DNA of 64,000 nt from Microbacterium croceum (GCF_023091245.1 NZ_JAHWXN010000001.1:2888579-2952578), one strand, 5' to 3'; counted from the stretch's first letter, positions 1-9,420 are shown. Made by a program: numbers and translations. The notes: generated by a model from the letters alone, not told the origin.

Positions 1-312
1 CTGCCGCTTGGCGGAAGCGGCTTCCCTCGGGGTGGCAGGACTGGTACGCCGCACAGGGGTGACCGCGAACATCACTCCGGCCAGCATCGCAGCGAATCCG
101 ACGACGCCGACCACGATGCCCCAGACGTCGCCGATGATCACACCGGCCACCAGTGCGCCGACGCCGACCAGCAGCAGCAGTGCGCCGTAGACGAGGTTGC
201 GATAGCTCAGCGTGCGGTCACCTGACGGCGCGCTCACGACGTCCGCGTCGTTGTGGAGAAGATGGCGTTCCATCTCATCGAGCAGACGCTGCTCCTGTTC
301 GGAGAGTGGCAT
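1..312 (-). CDS. DUF3040 family membrane protein (3' part missing)
   Basis: The gene starts with ATG at 312 and reads leftward off the window edge, so only the first 104 residues are visible. The N-terminus (MPLSEQEQRLLDEMERHL) is the typical DUF3040 opening. Two closely spaced hydrophobic helices follow at about residues 38-58 and 62-82 (YGALLLLVGVGALVAGVIIG, then a second Gly/Val/Ala-rich stretch). The function of DUF3040 proteins is unknown. In actinobacteria they often sit near mraZ and cell-division genes or near the GGPP synthase gene, as here. It is divergent from the polyprenyl synthase gene. The family call is firm; function is not. Confidence 0.85.
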   Translation of the reverse strand, partial: MPLSEQEQRLLDEMERHLLHNDADVVSAPSGDRTLSYRNLVYGALLLLVGVGALVAGVIIGDVWGIVVGVVGFAAMLAGVMFAVTPVRRTSPATPREAASAKRQ

Positions 313-408
313 TTCGTCCCCCTCGGGTATTCGTCCATCCATTCTACGCGCGCCCGGGCATCCGGGGCCAGCAGTTCGACTCCCGCTTGCTTTACGTATG
401 CTGAGAGT

Positions 409-1497
409 GTGCCATCCCCCACTCCGATCCAGGACGCCGTCGCCCTCCGCCTGGAGCGATTCATCGCCCAGATGCGCACCGAATCCGAGGAGTACGGCCC
501 CGATGCCGCGGCGTTCCTCGACGCCGCAGCGGAAACGCTGATCGGAGGCAAGCGCCTGCGGGCACGGTTCTGCCACGCCGGCTGGAGGGCGACGGCGCGC
601 TTCGACGATCGGAGCTCCACGGAGACCGACAGTCTCTGGGACGTCTGCGCGGCATTGGAGATCTTCCAGTCGGCCGCCCTCGTGCACGACGATCTGATCG
701 ACAACTCCGACACCCGACGTGGCCGCCCGGCCGCGCATCGCGCTCTCGAGAGCTCCCACCGCGTCGCTCGATGGACCGGCGATGCCGCCGCCTTCGGCCG
801 CGCGTCGGCGATCCTGCTGGGCGATCTCCTCGTCGCCTGGAGCGACGACCTGCTGGAGGCGGCACTCCAGGGGCACCCCTTCGCCTCCGCGGTCAGGACC
901 GAGTACGCGCGCATGCGGCGCGATGTCACGACCGGCCAGTTCCTCGACATCGCGGAGGAGTCCGCCTGGATCGTGAATGACAACGGCACTCATGCGGAGC
1001 GTGCACTGCGCGTGGCCTCCCTCAAGTCGGCCCGCTACAGCATCGAGCAGCCACTGATCCTCGGCGCAGCCCTCGCCGGAGCCGACGCCGATCAGGTGCA
1101 GGCTCTGCGCCGATTCGGACGGCCTGTCGGTATGGCGTTCCAGCTCCGCGACGACATTCTCGGCGTCTTCGGCGATACCGCCGTCACCGGGAAGCCCGCA
1201 GGAGACGATCTTCGAGAGGGCAAGCGAACCGTTCTGGTGGCACTCACCCGCGAAGCCCTGGACTCCCCCGCACGGACCGTGTTCGACGAGCTGCTCGGCG
1301 ATCCGGAGCTGACGGCGCAGCAGGTGTCATTCCTGCAGGCGACGATCGAGGGGTCAGGCGCCCTCGGCCGTATCGAGACGATGATCGCCGACTACACACG
1401 AGCGGCCGACCAGGCCCTCAGCGGCGCGAGGCTCGACAACGCCGCCGTCGGCGACCTGCGGGACCTGGCACGCGCGGCCACTGTCCGCTCCGCCTGA
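409..1497 (+). CDS. Polyprenyl (geranylgeranyl-type) diphosphate synthase
   Basis: A class I trans-isoprenyl diphosphate synthase of 362 residues, which condenses allylic diphosphates with IPP for carotenoid, quinone or lipid-carrier precursors. The first Asp-rich motif lies in LVHDDLIDNSDTRRGRP and the second in FQLRDDILGVFGD, and both are intact. The start chosen is GTG 409: TATGCT at 397-402 lies six bases upstream with no Shine-Dalgarno site, which suggests a leaderless mRNA. The open frame continues upstream to 253, but that part lies antisense to the DUF3040 gene. Synteny with Rv2173 (idsA2) supports a GGPP synthase role; the exact chain length cannot be read from the sequence. Confidence 0.9.
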   Translation: MPSPTPIQDAVALRLERFIAQMRTESEEYGPDAAAFLDAAAETLIGGKRLRARFCHAGWRATARFDDRSSTETDSLWDVCAALEIFQSAALVHDDLIDNSDTRRGRPAAHRALESSHRVARWTGDAAAFGRASAILLGDLLVAWSDDLLEAALQGHPFASAVRTEYARMRRDVTTGQFLDIAEESAWIVNDNGTHAERALRVASLKSARYSIEQPLILGAALAGADADQVQALRRFGRPVGMAFQLRDDILGVFGDTAVTGKPAGDDLREGKRTVLVALTREALDSPARTVFDELLGDPELTAQQVSFLQATIEGSGALGRIETMIADYTRAADQALSGARLDNAAVGDLRDLARAATVRSA

Positions 1498-1514
1498 GCG
1501 GATCGGCCGACGCC

Positions 1515-1874
1515 TCAGGCGAGAGTGCGCGCGACGCGACGGACTTCGCTCTTGTGACCGGCCAGCAGCGCGGCGATCGGGGAACGTCCGAGGCTCTCAT
1601 CTTCTTCAAGCAGCCAGTCGATGAGTTCGTCGTCGGTGAAGCCGGCATCCTGCAGCACGATGATCGTGCCGCGCAAAGAGCTGAGCGGATGGCCGTCGAC
1701 GATGAACACCGCAGGCACGGCGAAGACGCCGGAGCGACGGGATCCGACCAGGTAGTGCTCGTCGATGAGTCGGCGAACACGTCCGAGCGGTACATCGAGC
1801 GCTTCGACGAGGTCGGGCATCGTCAGCCACTCGGCGGCAGGGGTCACAGCAACGTTCTCAGACACGTTGCCCAC
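1515..1874 (-). CDS. Rv2175c-like winged-helix DNA-binding protein
   Basis: A 119-residue protein matching the Rv2175c family: an N-terminal winged helix (LTMPDLVEALDVPLGRVRRLIDEHYL, about residues 17-42) and a C-terminal helical segment ending in HKSEVRRVARTLA. In M. tuberculosis, Rv2175c is a DNA-binding protein phosphorylated by PknL, which abolishes DNA binding. Here a PknL-like kinase gene lies 1.4 kb away on the other strand, so the kinase-substrate pair appears conserved. The gene converges on the polyprenyl synthase gene. Thr/Ser residues near the N-terminus (NVSENVAVTPAAEW) could be the phosphosite, but that is inference. Confidence 0.88.
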   Translation of the reverse strand: MGNVSENVAVTPAAEWLTMPDLVEALDVPLGRVRRLIDEHYLVGSRRSGVFAVPAVFIVDGHPLSSLRGTIIVLQDAGFTDDELIDWLLEEDESLGRSPIAALLAGHKSEVRRVARTLA

Positions 1875-1996
1875 TATCTCACCTCAGAACGCGCACCGCA
1901 TATCGGCACTCCCGTCACTTTCTTCACTTCAGTCACTCCTGTTGACTTCTCTTTACTTCCGTGTCAGCGTTTCAGGAGCTCGAAAAGGGGGCAACC

Positions 1997-3160
1997 TTGA
2001 GACTGCACACCGCCACGCGTCGCACGCGTCACATTCAACTGGGAGTGCCCGCAGCCGTACTGGGGGCACTGGCCGGAACCCTCGCCGTATCCCCCGCCGC
2101 CGCAACGCAGGAGACGATGCCGCTCGAGCGACTGCACGGCTCGGCGCGTCTCGTGCCCGCGCAGTCGACACCGACGAGCTACGTCGTGCGGGCCGGCGAT
2201 ACGATCTCGTCGATCGCCGCACGACACGGCCTGCGCACGGTAGACGTGCTGACCTGGAACGGCCTCTCCTGGCGTTCCGTGATCTATCCGGGACAGACGC
2301 TCGCGCTCGCCGCACCCGCTGCGGTCGCCGCACCAGCGCCGAGGCCTGCAGCGCCCTCCGCCACCCGCCATACGGTCGTCGCCGGGGACACGGTCTTCGG
2401 CGTCGCACAGAAATACGGCACGACGGTCGACGCCGTGCTCGCGGCGAACGGACTCACCCGCACATCGATCATCTATCCGGGGCAGAAGCTGGCTGTGTCC
2501 GGCGCTGCCGCGCCCGCAGCGGCAGCAGCACCTGCTCCGGCCGCACCCGCAACGGCCGCGTCCTCGCGCACTCACAAGGTTGTGGCCGGCGACACCGTCT
2601 TCGCGATCGCGAAGAAGTACGGCACGACCACCAGCGCCCTGTTCGCCCTGAACGGACTCCAGTCGTCATCGATCATCTATCCGGGACAGACGCTCGTCGT
2701 GCAGCAGACCGCCGCGGCAACGGTGACGACACCGGCGCCACAACTCGCCTCCTCCCTGGACGCCGAGCAGGCCGCCACAGCCGCACTCATCATCCGCATC
2801 GGTCGGGAGCTCGGCGTCTCCGACCGAGGGATCGCTATCGCGCTGGCGACCGGGATGGTGGAATCCGGCCTACGCAATCTCGACTGGGGCGACCGGGACT
2901 CGCTCGGCATCTTCCAGCAGCGTCCGAGCACGGGCTGGGGCACTCCCGCCCAGGTGCAGGACGCCGATCGCAGCACGCGGGTCTTCTACGGCGGACGGCA
3001 TGACCCCAATGGCACTGTGACGCGCGGCCTGCTCGACATTCCCGGCTGGGAGAAGATGTCCTTCACGGATGCCGCTCAGGCGGTGCAGATCTCGGCGTAT
3101 CCGGACAAGTACGGCCGATGGGAGACCCAGGCCTACCAATGGCTCGTCGCCCATGGATGA
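1997..3160 (+). CDS. Secreted protein with three LysM domains and a lytic transglycosylase-like C-terminus
   Basis: An exported cell-wall protein of about 387 residues. The start chosen is TTG 1997, because AAAAGGGGG lies just upstream; an ATG at 1961 would add 12 residues. A signal-type helix (LGVPAAVLGALAGTLAVSPA) is followed by three LysM repeats, each ending in the motif SIIYPGQ or SVIYPGQ, separated by Ala/Pro linkers. The C-terminal 130 residues contain ALATGMVESGLRNLDWGD and SLGIFQQRPSTGWG, which resemble the catalytic fold of lytic transglycosylase-like muralytic enzymes, with E in MVESG as the candidate acid. It probably binds and trims peptidoglycan. It lies directly upstream of a PASTA kinase gene, which also senses peptidoglycan fragments. 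Confidence 0.85.
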   Translation: MRLHTATRRTRHIQLGVPAAVLGALAGTLAVSPAAATQETMPLERLHGSARLVPAQSTPTSYVVRAGDTISSIAARHGLRTVDVLTWNGLSWRSVIYPGQTLALAAPAAVAAPAPRPAAPSATRHTVVAGDTVFGVAQKYGTTVDAVLAANGLTRTSIIYPGQKLAVSGAAAPAAAAAPAPAAPATAASSRTHKVVAGDTVFAIAKKYGTTTSALFALNGLQSSSIIYPGQTLVVQQTAAATVTTPAPQLASSLDAEQAATAALIIRIGRELGVSDRGIAIALATGMVESGLRNLDWGDRDSLGIFQQRPSTGWGTPAQVQDADRSTRVFYGGRHDPNGTVTRGLLDIPGWEKMSFTDAAQAVQISAYPDKYGRWETQAYQWLVAHG

Positions 3161-3238
3161 GCACTGTTCCGAAAACCCGAGGGCCTCAGGGGTGAGCCGT
3201 TCCCCGGGCTTTCAGGCAGTTCTCCATAGAATTCTGAC

Positions 3239-5206
3239 GTGACGTCCAATCAGCAGGCCGACCCCCTCATCGGGAGGCTTGTCGACGGTCGCTACCGGGT
3301 ACGCGCCCGAATCGCCCGTGGCGGCATGGCCACGGTGTACGTCGCGACGGACCTCAGACTGGAACGCCGCATCGCTCTCAAGGTGATGCATGCGCACCTC
3401 AGCGACGACTCTGCCTTCCAGAGCCGCTTCATCCAGGAGGCCCGCTCCGCCGCTCGGCTGGCGGATCCGCACGTGGTAAACGTCTTCGATCAGGGTCAGG
3501 ACGGCGAACTGGCCTACCTGGTGATGGAGTACCTGCCGGGCATCACCCTGCGCGAGCTCCTCCGCGAGCAGAAGCGCCTCACGATCGCCCAGACCATCAC
3601 GATCATGGATGCCGTGCTGGCGGGGCTGTCAGCCGCGCATCGCGCCGGCATCGTCCACCGCGACGTCAAGCCCGAGAACGTGCTGCTCGCCGAGGACGGC
3701 CGCATCAAGATCGGTGACTTCGGACTGGCGCGGGCGACCACCGCCAACACCGCCACCGGACAGCAGCTCCTCGGCACGATCGCGTACCTGGCACCGGAAC
3801 TGGTGACGAGGGGAACAGCCGATGCCCGCAGCGACATCTACGCGCTCGGCATCATGCTCTACGAGATGCTGGTCGGCGAGCAGCCGTACAAGGGCGAGCA
3901 GCCCATGCAGATCGCGTTCCAGCACGCGACCGAATCCGTCCCGCGCCCCAGTGTGCGCAACCCCGCCGTGCCGGAGCAGCTCGACGAGCTCGTGCTCTGG
4001 GCGACGGAGAAGTCCCCGGACGAGCGACCGGACGACGCGCAGCAGATGCTGGAGCGCCTCCGTGAGATCGAGCGCTCTCTCGGCGTCACACCCGTCGCTG
4101 CTGCCCCCCGCACGCAGCCGATGCACACTCAGGCGGACTCGGGCGACCTCACGAAGGTGATGCCGGGAACCACGGTCATCGCCGATCCCGCGGCGCCGGC
4201 ACCGCAGACGATCGACAATGCAACCATCCTGCGCCGGCGCGCCTCGAAGCGACGCGCCCGCGGAGCTTTCCTGCTCACTCTCGTGCTGCTGCTGGCCGTG
4301 CTGGCAGGTGGCGTCGGCTGGTGGTTCGGTTCCGGTCCTGGATCGCTGATCGCCGTACCGGATGTCAAGGGACTCAGCTTCGAGGCCGCATCGGCTCAGC
4401 TCTCGGAAGAGGGGTTCACCCCGGTGAAGGCCGAGGAGAACTCGATCGACGTGGATGCGGGGGTGACGATCCGCAGTGACCCTGACACGGGCGAACGCCT
4501 GGACAAGGGCAGCGAGGTGACCGTCTACGTCTCGCTCGGGCCGGCGTCGCACACCGCCGACGCGCTGAACGGCAAGACCGAGAGCGATGCCAGGGAGTAT
4601 CTCAGCGGACTCAACGTGAACGTGACGGATGATCCGCTCATGCTGTTCTCCAAGGCGGATGCCGGTGTGGTCATCAACGCCTACGTCACCCCGCGGGCGG
4701 GCGGCGACGCCTACGCGTGCGGTGATGGATGCGAGCTCCTCGAGGACGACACGGTGGAACTCTATGTCTCCGCCGGCGCCTTCCCCGACGTATCGGGCAT
4801 GAGCGTGGATCAGGCGAAGCGCACACTGACCGACAAGAAGCTTGAGGTAACGGACGACCCGCAATACGCCGCCAGCGAAGATGTCGAGAAGGACCGTGTG
4901 ATCGGCGTGGCTGATCGTGCGGAGCAGGGGAACTGGCGTCCGGGCGACCGAGTGCAACTCATCATCTCAACTGGTCCCCCGCTCTTCGCTGTTCCTGACG
5001 TCAGCGGGATGAGCCGGGATGAAGCGACGAGCGCACTGCAGTCGGCAGACGGCGGCTTCAATTACACGTACACGAGCGACACCGGCCTGCCGGATTCCGT
5101 GTGGGACCTCCTTGCGAACGAGAACACAAGGGTCGAGGCATACAGCCCGAAGGACGCTCAACGCAAGGGCGCCACGATTACGCTGAAGATGACCTTCGCC
5201 GGTTAG
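3239..5206 (+). CDS. pknL: PknL-like Ser/Thr protein kinase with PASTA repeats
   Basis: A membrane Hanks-type kinase of 655 residues. The kinase domain covers about residues 19-285: glycine loop ARGGMATVY, Lys48 in IALKVM, catalytic HRDVKPEN (Asp142), DFG at 160-162 and an activation loop rich in Thr (ATTANTATGQQ). One membrane helix lies at about 341-363, followed by roughly four extracellular PASTA repeats (VPDVKG, a divergent second unit, FPDVSG, VPDVSG). The start is GTG 3239, with TAGAAT at 3227-3232 six bases upstream and no ribosome site, so probably leaderless. Synteny (idsA2-like, Rv2175c-like, aroG) points to PknL. M. tuberculosis PknL lacks PASTA domains, while corynebacterial PknL carries them. 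The Rv2175c-like protein is the likely substrate. Confidence 0.92.
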   Translation: MTSNQQADPLIGRLVDGRYRVRARIARGGMATVYVATDLRLERRIALKVMHAHLSDDSAFQSRFIQEARSAARLADPHVVNVFDQGQDGELAYLVMEYLPGITLRELLREQKRLTIAQTITIMDAVLAGLSAAHRAGIVHRDVKPENVLLAEDGRIKIGDFGLARATTANTATGQQLLGTIAYLAPELVTRGTADARSDIYALGIMLYEMLVGEQPYKGEQPMQIAFQHATESVPRPSVRNPAVPEQLDELVLWATEKSPDERPDDAQQMLERLREIERSLGVTPVAAAPRTQPMHTQADSGDLTKVMPGTTVIADPAAPAPQTIDNATILRRRASKRRARGAFLLTLVLLLAVLAGGVGWWFGSGPGSLIAVPDVKGLSFEAASAQLSEEGFTPVKAEENSIDVDAGVTIRSDPDTGERLDKGSEVTVYVSLGPASHTADALNGKTESDAREYLSGLNVNVTDDPLMLFSKADAGVVINAYVTPRAGGDAYACGDGCELLEDDTVELYVSAGAFPDVSGMSVDQAKRTLTDKKLEVTDDPQYAASEDVEKDRVIGVADRAEQGNWRPGDRVQLIISTGPPLFAVPDVSGMSRDEATSALQSADGGFNYTYTSDTGLPDSVWDLLANENTRVEAYSPKDAQRKGATITLKMTFAG

Positions 5207-5246
5207 ATCCGCCCTCGCACGCTGCCCTGCGTCGCTTAACGAGAGA

Positions 5247-5274
5247 GCCGCCCTCCCCGATCGGGGAGGGCGGC
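5247..5274. terminator. Bidirectional terminator hairpin
   Basis: A perfect 14-bp inverted repeat (arm GCCGCCCTCCCCGA) with no separate loop, lying between the convergent kinase and DAHP synthase genes. It is followed by TTCGTCGTT on the plus strand. Probably serves both genes. Confidence 0.75.
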
Positions 5275-5297
5275 TTCGTCGTTGCGCGCGCGATGCG

Positions 5298-6638
5298 TCA
5301 GCGCTTCTCGAGCTCCTCTGCCACGAGGAAGGCGAGCTCGAGCGACTGCATGTGGTTCAGGCGCGGGTCGCACAGGCTCTCGTAGCGGGTTCCGAGTGCG
5401 GCCTCGTCGATCTGCTCGGACCCGCCCAGGCACTCCGTGACGTCGTCGCCGGTCAGCTCGACATGGATGCCGCCGGGGAACGTGCCCACTGCGCGGTGCG
5501 CCTCGAAGAAGCCGCGGACCTCGTCGACGACATCGTCGAAACGACGGGTCTTGTATCCGGTCGGCGTGGTGATGCCGTTGCCGTGCATCGGGTCGGTGAC
5601 CCACAGCGGCTGTGCGCCCGATTCACGGACGGCCTCCAGCAGCGGCGGGAGCGCGTCGCGGATCTTGCCGGCCCCCATGCGCGTGATGAAGGTCAGGCGA
5701 CCGGGCTCACGGTTCGGGTCGAGCTTGTCGATCAGCGCGAGCGCCGTGTCGGGCGACGTGGTCGGCCCGAGCTTGACGCCGATGGGGTTGCGGATCTTCG
5801 AGAAGTAGTCGACGTGCGCGCCGTCGAGGTCGCGCGTGCGCTCACCGATCCAGAGGAAGTGCGCCGAGGTGTTGTACGGCGTATCCGTGCGGGAGTCGAT
5901 GCGGGTCATCGGCCGCTCGTAGTCCATGAGCAGACCCTCATGACCGGTGAAGAACTCGACGCGCTTCAGCTCGTCGAAGTCCGCACCGGCGGCCTCCATG
6001 AACTTGATCGCACGGTCGATCTCGGCCGCCATGCGCTCGTAGCGCTGGTTCGCCGGGTTCTGCGCGAAGCCCTTGTTCCACGAGTGCACCTCGCGGAGGT
6101 CGGCGAAGCCACCCTGCGTGAACGCACGGATGAGGTTCAGGGTGGATGCCGCGGTGTGGTACCCCTGCAGCAGCCGGCCGGGGTCGGCCTGGCGCGAGCC
6201 CTCCGTGAAGTCGTATCCGTTGACGATGTCACCGCGGTAGGCGGGCAACGTCACATCGCCTCGAGTCTCGGTGTCGCTCGAGCGCGGCTTGGCGAACTGT
6301 CCGGCCATCCGGCCCATCTTGACGATCGGCATCGACGCGCCATAGGTCAGGACGACGGCCATCTGTAGAACGGTCTTGATGCGGTTGCGGATCTGCTCCG
6401 CGGTCGCACCGGCGAAGGTCTCGGCGCAGTCGCCGCCCTGCAGCAGGAATGCCCTGCCGGATGCCGCACGAGCGAGACGATCCCGGAGGTTGTCGACCTC
6501 GCCGGCGAAGACCAGAGGCGGAAGCCCGGCGATCTGCGTGGAGACCTCTGCCACGCGGGCGGCGTCGTGCCACTGCGGCTGCTGTTTGATGGGAAGCGAG
6601 CGCCACGCGTCCAGGGCGTCGATGTCGTGCGGGAGCAT
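5298..6638 (-). CDS. aroG: Class II 3-deoxy-7-phosphoheptulonate synthase
   Basis: The first shikimate-pathway enzyme, which condenses phosphoenolpyruvate and erythrose 4-phosphate. The 446-residue length and sequence fit the plant-like class II family found in actinobacteria. Recognisable blocks are FLLQGGDCAETF, GRMAGQFAKPRS (PEP/metal-binding region), the Trp-Lys-Gly of SWNKGF, and TDPMHGNG near the C-terminus. The M. tuberculosis counterpart, Rv2178c, occupies the same syntenic place and is feedback-regulated by aromatic amino acids together with chorismate mutase. The gene is transcribed leftward, upstream of the terminator at 5247-5274. Confidence 0.95.
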   Translation of the reverse strand: MLPHDIDALDAWRSLPIKQQPQWHDAARVAEVSTQIAGLPPLVFAGEVDNLRDRLARAASGRAFLLQGGDCAETFAGATAEQIRNRIKTVLQMAVVLTYGASMPIVKMGRMAGQFAKPRSSDTETRGDVTLPAYRGDIVNGYDFTEGSRQADPGRLLQGYHTAASTLNLIRAFTQGGFADLREVHSWNKGFAQNPANQRYERMAAEIDRAIKFMEAAGADFDELKRVEFFTGHEGLLMDYERPMTRIDSRTDTPYNTSAHFLWIGERTRDLDGAHVDYFSKIRNPIGVKLGPTTSPDTALALIDKLDPNREPGRLTFITRMGAGKIRDALPPLLEAVRESGAQPLWVTDPMHGNGITTPTGYKTRRFDDVVDEVRGFFEAHRAVGTFPGGIHVELTGDDVTECLGGSEQIDEAALGTRYESLCDPRLNHMQSLELAFLVAEELEKR

Positions 6639-6675
6639 CTTCCCAGCCTAGTGGGCGCACCGCACCGCGGACGCC

Positions 6676-7404
6676 TCAGGACCGCTGCGTGACGCGCGAC
6701 GGAAGGCGGTCCTTCACGGTCGACGCGTAGACGTCCTCGTAGTGCTGTTGCCCGAGCCGCTGGAGGGCGACCATGATCTCGTCTGTGACGGAGCGGAGGA
6801 TGTAGCGGTCGTTCTCCATGCCGGCGTAACGGGAGAAGTCGAGGGGTTCGCCGATCACGATCCCGACGCGCACGACGCGGGGCAGACGCTGTCCGATCGG
6901 CATCGCGGTGTCGGTGTCGACCATCACGACGGGGATGACCGGGACCTTCGCCTCCAGCGCCATTCGAGCGATGCCGGTGCGACCGCGGTAGAGCTTGCCG
7001 TCGGGGCTGCGCGTGCCTTCGGGATAGATGCCGAGCAGATCGCCGCCCCCGAGCACCTGCAGCCCGGTGTTCAACGACGCCTCCGAGGCCTTGCCCCCGG
7101 AGCGGTCGATCGGCAACTGCCCCGTCGCCTTCATGAAGAACTTCGTCGCCCAGCCCTTGGGGCCTCGCCCGGTGAAGTAGTCGCTCTTCGCGAGGAACGA
7201 CATCCGACGGTCGATCACCAGCGGGAGGAAGATCGAGTCGGCGAACGAGAGGTGGTTGCTGGCCAGGATGGCCGCTCCATTCGCGGGCACGTTGTTGCGG
7301 CCCACGATCCAGGGGCGGAAGATCCCTTTGACCACGGGGCCGATCACCACGTACTTCATCAGCCAGTAGAACATCGAGGTGAAGTCTAGCGCCGTGCCGG
7401 GCAT
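6676..7404 (-). CDS. 1-acyl-sn-glycerol-3-phosphate acyltransferase (PlsC family)
   Basis: An acyltransferase of 242 residues for phosphatidic acid synthesis at the inner membrane face. It carries the two hallmark motifs: NHLSFADS (NHX4D, about residue 50) and YPEGTRSPDG (about residue 125), plus the PVVMV block. An N-terminal amphipathic/hydrophobic stretch (MFYWLMKYVVIGPVVKGIF) fits membrane association. It lies 37 bases upstream of aroG on the same strand and is divergent from the acyl-CoA ligase gene, the same set as Rv2182c and fadD15 in mycobacteria. The precise acyl acceptor is not shown by the sequence. Confidence 0.9.
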   Translation of the reverse strand: MPGTALDFTSMFYWLMKYVVIGPVVKGIFRPWIVGRNNVPANGAAILASNHLSFADSIFLPLVIDRRMSFLAKSDYFTGRGPKGWATKFFMKATGQLPIDRSGGKASEASLNTGLQVLGGGDLLGIYPEGTRSPDGKLYRGRTGIARMALEAKVPVIPVVMVDTDTAMPIGQRLPRVVRVGIVIGEPLDFSRYAGMENDRYILRSVTDEIMVALQRLGQQHYEDVYASTVKDRLPSRVTQRS

Positions 7405-7524
7405 CCGCCGGGGCGTCTCGCCACCGAAGACCCGTGTCGCGACTGGGTTTCACCCTCTCTGCGACCCCGTCTCATGCCCTAGACTCGAACGCAACCCGTC
7501 CCGACAGGTACCGAAGGAGCTGCC

Positions 7525-9357
7525 GTGGTCCAGTTCGAAGTCCCCGCGATCGTCCCCGCCGACCCCCAAGCGAACGTCGCCGATCTTCTGGTCGAGCGCG
7601 TGAAGGCCACCCCTGATCGGGCTCTGTTCTCCGTGCCCGACGGCGCAGGCTGGCGCGACATCTCCGCCGCCGACTTCCAGACGGCCGTCGTCGCCGTGGC
7701 GAAGGGATTCGTCGCCGCCGGCATTCAGCCCGGCGAGAAGGTCGGCTTCCTGGCGCGAACCACCTACGAGTGGACCCTGATCGACTTCGCCCTCTTCTAC
7801 GCCGGCGCGGTGATGGTCCCCATCTACGAGACCAGCTCTCCCTCGCAGATCCAGTGGATCATGGAGGACTCCGGGGCGATCGCCCTCATCGTCGAGTCCC
7901 CCGAGCACTTCGCCCGTGTCGATGAAGTGCGCAGCGAACTGCCACTGATCCGCGAGATCTGGCAGCTGCACCTGGGCGCGATCGACGCCCTCACCGCGCA
8001 GGGAGCATCGGTCGACGATGCGGAGATCGAGCGACGCCGCAGTCTGGCCGTCGGCTCCGACATCGCGACGCTCATCTACACGTCCGGCTCGACCGGCCGC
8101 CCCAAGGGCTGTGTGCTGACGCACAGCAACTTCGTCGAGCTCTCCCGCAACTCGGCGAAGGCGTTGAACGAGGTCGTGCAGACGCCCGGCGCGTCCACCC
8201 TGCTTTTCATCACGACCGCGCACGTGTTCGCACGGTTCATCTCTATCCTCGACATCCACGCCGGAGTCCGCACGGGTCACCAGCCCGACACCCGTCAGCT
8301 GCTGCCCGCACTCGGATCGTTTAAGCCGACCTTTCTCCTCGCTGTCCCTCGCGTGTTCGAGAAGGTCTACAACTCGGCTGAGCAGAAGGCGGAGGCCGGA
8401 GGCAAGGGCAAGATCTTCCGCGCCGCGGCCGACGTCGCGATCGAGCACTCCAAGCTCGTCGAGGCCGGTTCGAAGATCCCGTTCGGGATGAAGCTCAAGT
8501 TCGCGCTGTTCGACAAGCTGGTCTACAGCAAGCTGCGCGAGGCCATGGGCGGCAACGTCGCATACGCGGTCTCCGGGTCCGCCCCGCTCGGCTCGCGCCT
8601 CGGCCACTTCTTCCACAGCCTCGGCGTGGTCATCCTCGAGGGCTACGGCCTGACCGAGACGACCGCTCCCGCGACCGTGAACCTGGCGGACAAGTCGAAG
8701 ATCGGCACGGTCGGCCCCGCCCTCCCCGGCGTCGGAGTGCGCCTGGCGGATGACGGCGAGATCGAGGTCCGCGGCATCAACGTGTTCAAGGAGTACTGGA
8801 ACAACGAAGAGGCGACCGCCGAGGCGTTCAGCGAGGGCGGCTGGTTCCGCACCGGCGACATCGGCAGCTTCGACTCCGAGGGGTTCCTCACCATCACCGG
8901 TCGCAAGAAGGAGATCATCGTGACCGCGGGCGGCAAGAACGTGGCCCCGGCCGCGCTCGAGGACCCCATCCGTGCGAACCCGATCATCGGGCAGGTCGTC
9001 GTGGTCGGAGATCAGAAGCCGTTCATCTCGGCGCTGGTCACCCTCGACCCGGAGATGCTGCCGACCTGGCTGGCCAACAACGGCCTCCCGTCAGATCTTT
9101 CGCTCGCAGACGCCTCGAAGAACGCGGCCGTCCGCGCTGAGGTGCAGAGCGCGGTGGACGCCGCCAACGCACGTGTCTCCCGCGCCGAGTCGATCCGCAA
9201 GTTCACGATCCTCGACTCCGAGTGGACCGAGGCCTCAGGTCACCTCACCCCGAAGCTCTCGATCAAGCGCAACGTGATCATGAAGGACTTCGCCGACGAG
9301 ATCTCCGCACTCTACGACGAGCCGGTCGCCACGACCAACGTCGCCATCGGCGGCTGA
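7525..9357 (+). CDS. Long-chain fatty acid-CoA ligase (FadD15-like)
   Basis: An AMP-forming ligase of 610 residues that activates fatty acids to acyl-CoA. The P-loop YTSGSTGRPKG lies near residue 188, the adenylate motif GYGLTETTAP near 373, WFRTGDIG near 442, and the C-terminal lysine region ends in LTPKLSIKRN. The start is GTG 7525, preceded by GAAGGAG six bases upstream. A candidate -10 TAGACT lies at 7480-7485. Length and motifs match the FadD15/FAA1 subfamily, and the divergent PlsC-type acyltransferase could use its product directly. Substrate chain length is unknown. Confidence 0.93.
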   Translation: MVQFEVPAIVPADPQANVADLLVERVKATPDRALFSVPDGAGWRDISAADFQTAVVAVAKGFVAAGIQPGEKVGFLARTTYEWTLIDFALFYAGAVMVPIYETSSPSQIQWIMEDSGAIALIVESPEHFARVDEVRSELPLIREIWQLHLGAIDALTAQGASVDDAEIERRRSLAVGSDIATLIYTSGSTGRPKGCVLTHSNFVELSRNSAKALNEVVQTPGASTLLFITTAHVFARFISILDIHAGVRTGHQPDTRQLLPALGSFKPTFLLAVPRVFEKVYNSAEQKAEAGGKGKIFRAAADVAIEHSKLVEAGSKIPFGMKLKFALFDKLVYSKLREAMGGNVAYAVSGSAPLGSRLGHFFHSLGVVILEGYGLTETTAPATVNLADKSKIGTVGPALPGVGVRLADDGEIEVRGINVFKEYWNNEEATAEAFSEGGWFRTGDIGSFDSEGFLTITGRKKEIIVTAGGKNVAPAALEDPIRANPIIGQVVVVGDQKPFISALVTLDPEMLPTWLANNGLPSDLSLADASKNAAVRAEVQSAVDAANARVSRAESIRKFTILDSEWTEASGHLTPKLSIKRNVIMKDFADEISALYDEPVATTNVAIGG

Positions 9358-9382
9358 GCGTCCCGGGCGACTCCTTCACGAA

Positions 9383-9420
9383 CGAACGGCCCCCCGCGCA
9401 GGTGCGCAGGGGGCCGTTCG
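9383..9420. terminator. Terminator hairpin between convergent genes
   Basis: Two 18-base arms (CGAACGGCCCCCCGCGCA and TGCGCAGGGGGCCGTTCG) pair with one mismatch around a two-base loop. It lies between the convergent acyl-CoA ligase and deformylase genes. Confidence 0.75.

Noticed and set aside
253..408. Upstream extension of the polyprenyl synthase frame to 253
   Set aside because: It lies antisense to DUF3040, and its codons do not align with synthase N-termini; GTG 409 has a fitting -10.
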